Source: Acidobacteriaceae bacterium (GTDB lineage Bacteria; Acidobacteriota; Terriglobia; Terriglobales; Acidobacteriaceae). From it: a DNA stretch of 11,037 nucleotides. The stretch is from NCBI GenBank assembly GCA_003152795.1, contig PMBA01000166.1, positions 4,926 through 15,962 of the forward strand, written 5' to 3'. The notes beneath the pieces are model-generated. The model had not been told where the DNA came from. It did no database searches and saw only the letters and a list, made by a program, of their open reading frames with translations. Of this stretch, positions 7,025 to 11,037 are shown in pieces; within the stretch, counting starts at the first letter, position 1, and every line of letters begins with the position of its first letter. The translations under genes were made by a program, and so were the position numbers.

Positions 7025-7501
7025 ATGACCGACTCCCGCGGACTTTTGCGTCACACCCTGGCTACCATCGCGTATCGCGGAGGGAAAGCAGTGCGCAACG
7101 CCGGGCCGAGCTTTGCCGGGTATGGATCGCCCGAAACGTCGCGCACGCCGGCGAAAATTCTCGCGCACATCGGCGACCTGATGGACTGGGGTTTCGCTAT
7201 GGCCGACGGCCGCCGCGAGTGGCACGATTCCGCTCCACTGCCGTGGGAAAAAGAATGCGAGCGCTTCTTCGCCGCCTTGAAAAAGTTTGACGACTATCTG
7301 GCGTCGGAAAAGCCGTTGCATGTTTCCGCGGAGAAATTGTTTCAGGGCCCGATCGCCGACGCGCTCACCCACATCGGCCAGATCGCGATGCTGCGGCGGA
7401 TGGCCGGTGTTCCGGTGAAAGGCGAAAACTATTATGTCGCCGAAATCACGGTCGGGCGCGTCGGCGCGGATCAGGCGGCGCCGCGCAAGGAATTTGACTA
7501 G
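7025..7501 (+). CDS. DinB-like (DinB/YfiT superfamily) four-helix protein
   Basis: 158 residues. Seen: an N-terminal helix, AKILAHIGDLMDW (His48) on the second helix, PWEKECERFFAALKKFDDYL, and ALTHIGQIAMLRRMAGVPV (His116), the typical C-terminal helix ending in a Gly turn. DinB-family proteins usually bind a metal through three His, the last two spaced four apart before GQ. Here His116 fits the last site, but the position four residues earlier is Ala112, so only two of three ligands are kept. Function within this family is varied (thiol transferase-like, damage-inducible), and no specific reaction can be assigned. ATG 7025 has only a weak AAGAAAG upstream. The next gene is 137 bp away. Confidence 0.75.
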   Translation: MTDSRGLLRHTLATIAYRGGKAVRNAGPSFAGYGSPETSRTPAKILAHIGDLMDWGFAMADGRREWHDSAPLPWEKECERFFAALKKFDDYLASEKPLHVSAEKLFQGPIADALTHIGQIAMLRRMAGVPVKGENYYVAEITVGRVGADQAAPRKEFD

Positions 7502-7516
7502 CAAGCGATTTCGAAA

Positions 7517-7642
7517 ATGTCGGCCCAGCTTCAGCGCCGCATCCGGCGGCCAATTTACAGAAAAGAATTACGCCTGCCCGGCAAGCCCGTCATCCCGTCA
7601 ACGTCCGCGAGTACAATCGGACCTAGAGGGCGACCTCTATGA
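7517..7642 (+). CDS. Possible 41-codon Arg-rich small ORF overlapping the next gene by ATGA
   Basis: ATG at 7517 opens 41 codons (begins MSAQLQRRIRRPIYRKEL) and ends at TGA 7640-7642, overlapping the ATG of the AAA+ gene as ATGA, an arrangement common in translational coupling. The ribosome binding site is weak and there is no recognisable homologue. A TACAAT box at 7612-7617 lies inside it and, if a real promoter, would start transcription after it. It may be a chance frame. Confidence 0.2.
   Translation: MSAQLQRRIRRPIYRKELRLPGKPVIPSTSASTIGPRGRPL
7612..7617 (+). promoter_or_regulatory. Candidate -10 box TACAAT for the AAA+ gene
   Basis: TACAAT differs from the consensus TATAAT at one position. 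No good -35 lies 16-18 bp upstream (the hexamer 17 bp upstream reads gtcatc). Transcription would begin near 7624, giving a leader of only about 15 nt that consists of the hairpin described next. Confidence 0.3.
7624..7639 (+). promoter_or_regulatory. Hairpin with GCGA tetraloop covering the ribosome binding site and start of the AAA+ gene
   Basis: TAGAGG (7624-7629) pairs with CCTCTA (7634-7639) around a GCGA loop, a GNRA tetraloop. The left arm is the Shine-Dalgarno sequence (GAGG, 9 nt before the start) and the right arm ends on the A of the start codon. If formed in RNA it would limit ribosome access. The six-pair stem is short, so significance is uncertain. Confidence 0.35.
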
Positions 7643-9198
7643 GGGATCTGGCAGACGTCCTTGGCAGTTTTGGCAATCGCACAAACGATCTCTTGCGCGA
7701 TGTCTGGAAGTTCACTCTTTCGCTCAATAACATCATTACCTATAGCCCGGTGGCATGGAACCACAAAGGGCTTGATCCGATCCCGTTCTCCAGGGCGATG
7801 TTGCGGCTCGAGGACGAATTGAAGTCTCTGTCGAGGAGCATCGTGGACGCTCAGGATAATCCGAGCGTGCCCGCGCTGGAGCGGTTGTACGAGAAGGTTG
7901 AACCCGCGTTCAGAGTCGTACTTGGCGAGGGGAAGCGCGAAGTCCAGCTGGCGGCGGATGCGATTAGCCTGTATCTCGAACAGCAACAGGTCCTGATCTT
8001 CACGTATACGGGGAAGACTTCCCTGGTGGTGCGGTCGTCATATCAAGATATCTTTCTGCGTCAACTGGCCAGCCATACGCTGGCGAAGCATCCCTTTCTC
8101 TCGAAGGAGTCGCTGGATCGCGCCGGCGTGGAGTTAAAGGCGTATGCGGAAGACTTTTTGCGGTCGCTGCAGCGGCTATACCAGACTGATGTGGAAGGGA
8201 TCTTCCGGAATTATCTCTGCTTGCTTGTCGATATTCACGACGCCGTTTCCCAACATCCTCTACGGGTGCCTACCTATGAAGGGGTGCCGCACCGGCGGAT
8301 TGCCCGCACCGATGCCGGCGTGGTGTCGGATTTCATCGGCAAGATGCGGGAGATGCCTGATCTCGAAGAGCCACAGCGTGCCCAGATTCTGACACTCCGC
8401 GACGCCGAGGGAAGCGCCGAGACCAAGCTGTACCGGAGACTTGCAGTCGCGCCGGACTGGGGCGCCGAACTCGGCCCGGTGGTGGCGTTCATGCATCAGC
8501 GCAACCAGGACCCGATTGCCAAATACAAGGTTTTTGAAGCCGGACTGCACGGGGAACTTGAGCCCGTCGAGATTGGTGAAGCGAAGAGCGATCAAGTCAT
8601 CGATCAGGAGAAGAATGTAGCTCGACTGCGGACACTGCTCACCGCGTTTGTCAAGGGGAGCCATATGCCCTTCACTCTGCTCGAAGGAGAGGGTGGGGTA
8701 GGCAAGACACTCTCGCTGCAGGCGCTGGTTCGGGAGATCGATGGTTTGAAACTCGTCCTGATTTCTTCGGACCAACTCGGGCAGATCCGGGAGTATGCGC
8801 AACGCATGGCCGAGGAACCATGCCGGACCGTGCTCTACATTGACGACATGACCTTTGACCCGCGCCACTTTGAGAGCTTCAAGATTGGGACGCAAGGCAT
8901 GAAACGGTTCTATGACAATGTCACGGTGGTGGCGTCGGCGAACCCGTCGTCATTGGCGCATCTTCCACCAGAAGTTTTGCGGCGCTGGCCGATACGGATC
9001 AAGTATGGACGTCCGAGTCTGGCAAATGGCGAGACGTTGCGCAAGGTGCTCCGGGCAAATTGCGACCGCGTGAAAATGGAGTATGCCCCCAGTTTCGCAA
9101 GCGCTTTCCGGAAGCAGCATGGAAGCGCGCTGAAGTCTCTGCCGCCGTCCGCGGTCTATGATTTCTTGCGGGAAGTAAAGCTGACGCGCGGATTGTAG
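7639..9198 (+). CDS. AAA+ ATPase, DUF815-like core with uncharacterised N-terminal domain
   Basis: 519 residues. The C-terminal part (about 325-470) is a P-loop ATPase: helix NVARLRTLLTAFVKG, Walker A GEGGVGKT (350-357, Lys356), Walker B VLYIDD (398-403), sensor-1-like VVASANPSS (Asn435) and EVLRRWP (Arg448/449, possible arginine finger). The Asp-Asp Walker B and the following F..FK..TQG..RFYDNV resemble the DUF815/COG2607 ATPases, distantly; their usual SLSDRFG-type segment is missing. The first 320 residues are mostly helical, with WNHKGLDPIPFSRAML near 40 and a segment (about 120-310) that I do not recognise. No signal peptide or membrane segment is seen. It stands alone between a DinB-like gene and a separate promoter, so context gives no function. 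ATG 7639 has an AGAGGG site. Confidence 0.8.
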   Translation: MRDLADVLGSFGNRTNDLLRDVWKFTLSLNNIITYSPVAWNHKGLDPIPFSRAMLRLEDELKSLSRSIVDAQDNPSVPALERLYEKVEPAFRVVLGEGKREVQLAADAISLYLEQQQVLIFTYTGKTSLVVRSSYQDIFLRQLASHTLAKHPFLSKESLDRAGVELKAYAEDFLRSLQRLYQTDVEGIFRNYLCLLVDIHDAVSQHPLRVPTYEGVPHRRIARTDAGVVSDFIGKMREMPDLEEPQRAQILTLRDAEGSAETKLYRRLAVAPDWGAELGPVVAFMHQRNQDPIAKYKVFEAGLHGELEPVEIGEAKSDQVIDQEKNVARLRTLLTAFVKGSHMPFTLLEGEGGVGKTLSLQALVREIDGLKLVLISSDQLGQIREYAQRMAEEPCRTVLYIDDMTFDPRHFESFKIGTQGMKRFYDNVTVVASANPSSLAHLPPEVLRRWPIRIKYGRPSLANGETLRKVLRANCDRVKMEYAPSFASAFRKQHGSALKSLPPSAVYDFLREVKLTRGL

Positions 9199-9237
9199 TC
9201 ACGATACCGCGCTCGCGTTGGGGAAAGTCAAAGGCGT

Positions 9238-9268
9238 TTACCACGGGGTGCACAGAGGACACGGGGGA
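9238..9268. repeat. Degenerate CACAGAGGA-type intergenic scrap
   Basis: The spacer after the AAA+ gene carries 'accacggggtgcacagagga' followed by 'cacgggggaaatc', in which CAC-GGGG/CAGAGGA units repeat imperfectly. It resembles the scrap near 1106-1128. The rest of 9199-9329 shows nothing recognisable. Confidence 0.35.
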
Positions 9269-9329
9269 AATCGGCGACTCATCAAGGTCGATCTTTCTGA
9301 CGTACTACATTAGCGGCTACGCTACGTCC

Positions 9330-9358
9330 TTGGTCGGAAGGCGGGGGCTGAGTAAAAT
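9330..9358 (+). promoter_or_regulatory. Candidate sigma-70-type promoter for the Cys-rich protein / LeuA-like unit
   Basis: TTGGTC (9330-9335) and TAAAAT (9353-9358) are separated by exactly 17 bp; they match 3/6 and 5/6 of the consensus. It lies 40 bp before the ATG at 9398, leaving a leader of about 33 nt with a good ribosome binding site. Confidence 0.45.
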
Positions 9359-9397
9359 AGCTGGGTCGCGGCCTTACGAAGGCGCACAGGAGACTGA

Positions 9398-9748
9398 ATG
9401 GCTTCCGGTGAAACGGCAAGTGGTGTCACGAGCGCGATGGCGCAGCTTCCCAAGCACAGAGTCAAGATCAAGAAGGCGGGGCAGCGCGCCTGCAACGAGA
9501 AAAACGAAAAGGGAAAATTCTGTGGCGGACACCTGAAGCGCTGGTTCTACAGCGCCGACGTGGTCGAACAGGAGTGCGGTTGCGTCGAGAAAGCCTGGGG
9601 AGCCGATGCCGAAGTGTATCGCTGCGAATTTTGTCAGACGCTCTACCTGCCCAGTCCTGGGGATCCACGTGGGGTGAACGTCGCCGGGACAGGCCAGATT
9701 TCGGTGTTCGGGCTAACGCTACCTCCCAAGGACGAGAAGAAGGCGTAG
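9398..9748 (+). CDS. Small Cys-rich, probably zinc-binding protein
   Basis: 116 residues; I do not recognise the family. Seen: a basic N-terminal part (KHRVKIKKAGQ), then possible metal ligands in order Cys32, Cys42, His45, Cys60, Cys62, Cys76 and Cys79. Cys76 and Cys79 form a CxxC knuckle (YRCEFC), Cys60/Cys62 a CxC, and Cys42/His45 a CxxH. Seven ligands could hold one or two zinc ions. The C-terminal 35 residues (after LPSPGDP) look flexible, ending in KKDEKKA-like charge. ATG 9398 has AGGAG (9388-9392) 5 nt upstream, the best ribosome binding site in the window. It is first in a likely two-gene unit with the LeuA-like gene 24 bp downstream. A nucleic-acid-binding or redox role is possible, but nothing proves it. 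Confidence 0.8.
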   Translation: MASGETASGVTSAMAQLPKHRVKIKKAGQRACNEKNEKGKFCGGHLKRWFYSADVVEQECGCVEKAWGADAEVYRCEFCQTLYLPSPGDPRGVNVAGTGQISVFGLTLPPKDEKKA

Positions 9749-9754
9749 GTCGAT

Positions 9755-9772
9755 ATGTTTTCCTGCGACTAA
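9755..9772 (+). other. Five-codon minigene directly before and in frame with the LeuA-like gene
   Basis: ATG TTT TCC TGC GAC TAA (9755-9772) is followed with no gap by the ATG of the next gene in the same frame. AGG (9747-9749) sits 5 nt before the minigene ATG, whereas the second ATG lacks a good site of its own. Stop-start reinitiation is possible. The peptide has no Leu, so it is not a classical leucine leader. Confidence 0.25.
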
Positions 9773-11037
9773 ATGGCCGGTGGGGTGCCGGCGGTGCCAG
9801 TGAACATTTCCGACCTCATCTACGACTGGAATACTCTGTATCCGAAGTCGCTGCATCCGCCGGGACCGGTGCGCCTGACGGATGAAACGCTGCGCGACGG
9901 TCTGCAATCGCCTTCAGTACGGGATCCATCCATCGCGCAGAAGATCGAAATCCTGCACTTGATGGAGGCGCTCGGGATCAACACGCTCGACCTCGGGCTT
10001 CCGGGAGCGGGTCCGCGGGCGGTCGAGCACGTGACGGCGCTGGCGCGCGAAATCGTCGCCCACAAGATGAAGATCACGGCGTACTGCGCCGCCCGGACGC
10101 ACGAGAACGACATTCGGCCGATCGCCGAGATCGTCCAGCGAACTGGCCTGGCCATCGAGGTGGCTGCGTTTCTTGGGACCAGCCCGATCCGCCGCTACGC
10201 CGAGGGCTGGAGCAGCGACTTCCTGCTTCAAACCACCGAAAAGGCGGTCAAGTACGCGGTCTCGCTGGGCCTCGAAGTGATGTATGTGACCGAAGACACC
10301 ACGCGGTGCGATCCGGAAACGGTGAAGCAGCTCAACTCGGCGGCGATCAATTTTGGTGCGCACGCTCTGGTGCTGTGCGATACGGCGGGACACGCGACGC
10401 CCATGGGCACGGTTGCGCTGGTCAAGTTCGTTCTGGAAGAGGTGGTCAAGCCTTCCAGCAGGAAAATCCGCATCGACTGGCACGGGCACTGCGACCGGGG
10501 ACTGGCAACCGCCAACGCCATGGCGGCGTTAGTGGCGGGCGCGGACTGCATTCATGCGACCGCGCTTGGTTTGGGAGAACGCGTGGGCAACACCCAAATG
10601 GATCAGATGCTGGTGAACCTGAAACTCATGGGCATCGCGCCGTGGGATCGGCAGGATCTGACCAAACTCAAGCAATACTGCGAGGCTGTTTCCGCCGCGA
10701 CCGGCATTCCGATTCCGGCGAACTATCCAGTGGTGGGTGAAGATGCATTCCGCACCGCAACCGGCGTTCATGCCGCGGCCGTCATCAAAGCGTATAAGAA
10801 AAGAGATATTGAACTTGCGAACAGCGTGTATTCCGGAGTGCCCTCGCACTACTTCGGCCTGGAACAGATCATCGACATCGGTCCCATGAGCGGGAAATCA
10901 AATGTTCTTTTCTGGCTGGAGCATCGCGGCCTTCCAGTAGACGACAAGGTTGTCGAACGCATTTACAAGCGGGCCAAGGCAAGCGATCACACCTTGACCG
11001 AAGCGGAAATTCTGGAGTGCCTGCAACCGGCGACGTA
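9773..11037 (+). CDS. DRE-TIM metallolyase-superfamily acyltransferase (2-isopropylmalate/homocitrate synthase-like), 3' end at window edge
   Basis: Condenses acetyl-CoA (or another acyl-CoA) with a 2-oxo acid. 421 codons are visible, then two bases 'ta' that may begin the stop. Seen: TDETLRDGLQ (Arg41, metal ligand Asp42), LDLGLPGAG, WHGHCDRGLATAN (metal ligands His237 and His239), LGLGERVGN (ligand Asn273), MDQMLVNLKLMG, and GEDAFRTATGVHAAAVIKA with His333 where the catalytic His of the GIH motif sits. It lacks the LeuA C-terminal allosteric domain (LeuA is about 510 residues), so feedback control by leucine of that type is not expected. HGHCD (usually HGHND) and FRTATGVH (usually FxHxxGIH) mark a divergent clade, so isopropylmalate, homocitrate, citramalate or Re-citrate synthase all remain possible. 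ATG 9773 follows an in-frame TAA; GTG 9794 and 9800 are alternative starts. Confidence 0.88.
   Translation, partial: MAGGVPAVPVNISDLIYDWNTLYPKSLHPPGPVRLTDETLRDGLQSPSVRDPSIAQKIEILHLMEALGINTLDLGLPGAGPRAVEHVTALAREIVAHKMKITAYCAARTHENDIRPIAEIVQRTGLAIEVAAFLGTSPIRRYAEGWSSDFLLQTTEKAVKYAVSLGLEVMYVTEDTTRCDPETVKQLNSAAINFGAHALVLCDTAGHATPMGTVALVKFVLEEVVKPSSRKIRIDWHGHCDRGLATANAMAALVAGADCIHATALGLGERVGNTQMDQMLVNLKLMGIAPWDRQDLTKLKQYCEAVSAATGIPIPANYPVVGEDAFRTATGVHAAAVIKAYKKRDIELANSVYSGVPSHYFGLEQIIDIGPMSGKSNVLFWLEHRGLPVDDKVVERIYKRAKASDHTLTEAEILECLQPAT

Noticed and set aside
8005..8035. TGKTS (residues 124-128) in the AAA+ N-terminal domain as a second P-loop
   Set aside because: It lacks the upstream Gly residues of a Walker A motif and has no paired Walker B.
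8260..8895. Minus-strand open frame of 211 codons opposite the AAA+ gene
   Set aside because: Covers the Walker A and Walker B coding region on the other strand and has no motifs of its own.

Overview
The window is a GC-rich stretch of a bacterial chromosome. The very large TolC-type outer membrane channel shows that the host is Gram-negative. Acidobacteriota (Terriglobia/Koribacter-like) is my best guess at the source, from the flavour of the proteins and from three kinds of degenerate intergenic repeat: one that translates to the spurious 'CHPERSEG' signature, palindromes built on GCTACGAGC/GCTCGTAGC, and CACAGAGGA-type scraps. This assignment is inference; no rRNA or other phylogenetic marker is present.

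Left part (1-4066): the 5' two-thirds or less of a B12-dependent acyl-CoA mutase gene runs off the left edge on the minus strand. A class I SAM methyltransferase-like gene on the plus strand then converges on a long minus-strand tolC-family gene. The mutase belongs to the methylmalonyl-CoA mutase family, but two residues that select the substrate are Phe and Gln, the isobutyryl-CoA mutase pattern.

Middle part (4067-7501): a divergent intergenic region separates tolC from truA (tRNA pseudouridine synthase). Then come a repeat-laden spacer (an imperfect inverted repeat followed by a 20-bp tandem repeat), an NAD(P)-dependent aldehyde dehydrogenase with a C-terminal extension, a spacer with a perfect 17-bp inverted repeat, and a DinB-like four-helix protein.

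Right part (7502-11037): a AAA+ ATPase joins an uncharacterised N-terminal domain of about 320 residues to a C-terminal P-loop module distantly like DUF815. Its start codon sits in a small hairpin and is overlapped by a possible 41-codon reading frame. After a short intergenic region with a reasonable sigma-70-like promoter come a 116-residue Cys-rich, probably zinc-binding protein and, 24 bp on, a DRE-TIM metallolyase-superfamily acyltransferase (LeuA/homocitrate synthase-like). This last gene fills the window to its last two bases, which could be the start of its stop codon.

The genes do not form one pathway. The right-hand pair (Cys-rich protein and LeuA-like synthase) is the only convincing transcription unit. 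No RNA genes, CRISPR arrays, insertion sequences or phage genes were seen. The items most worth follow-up are the AAA+ protein, the Cys-rich protein, the substrate-residue swap in the mutase, and the paired-cysteine loops in TolC.
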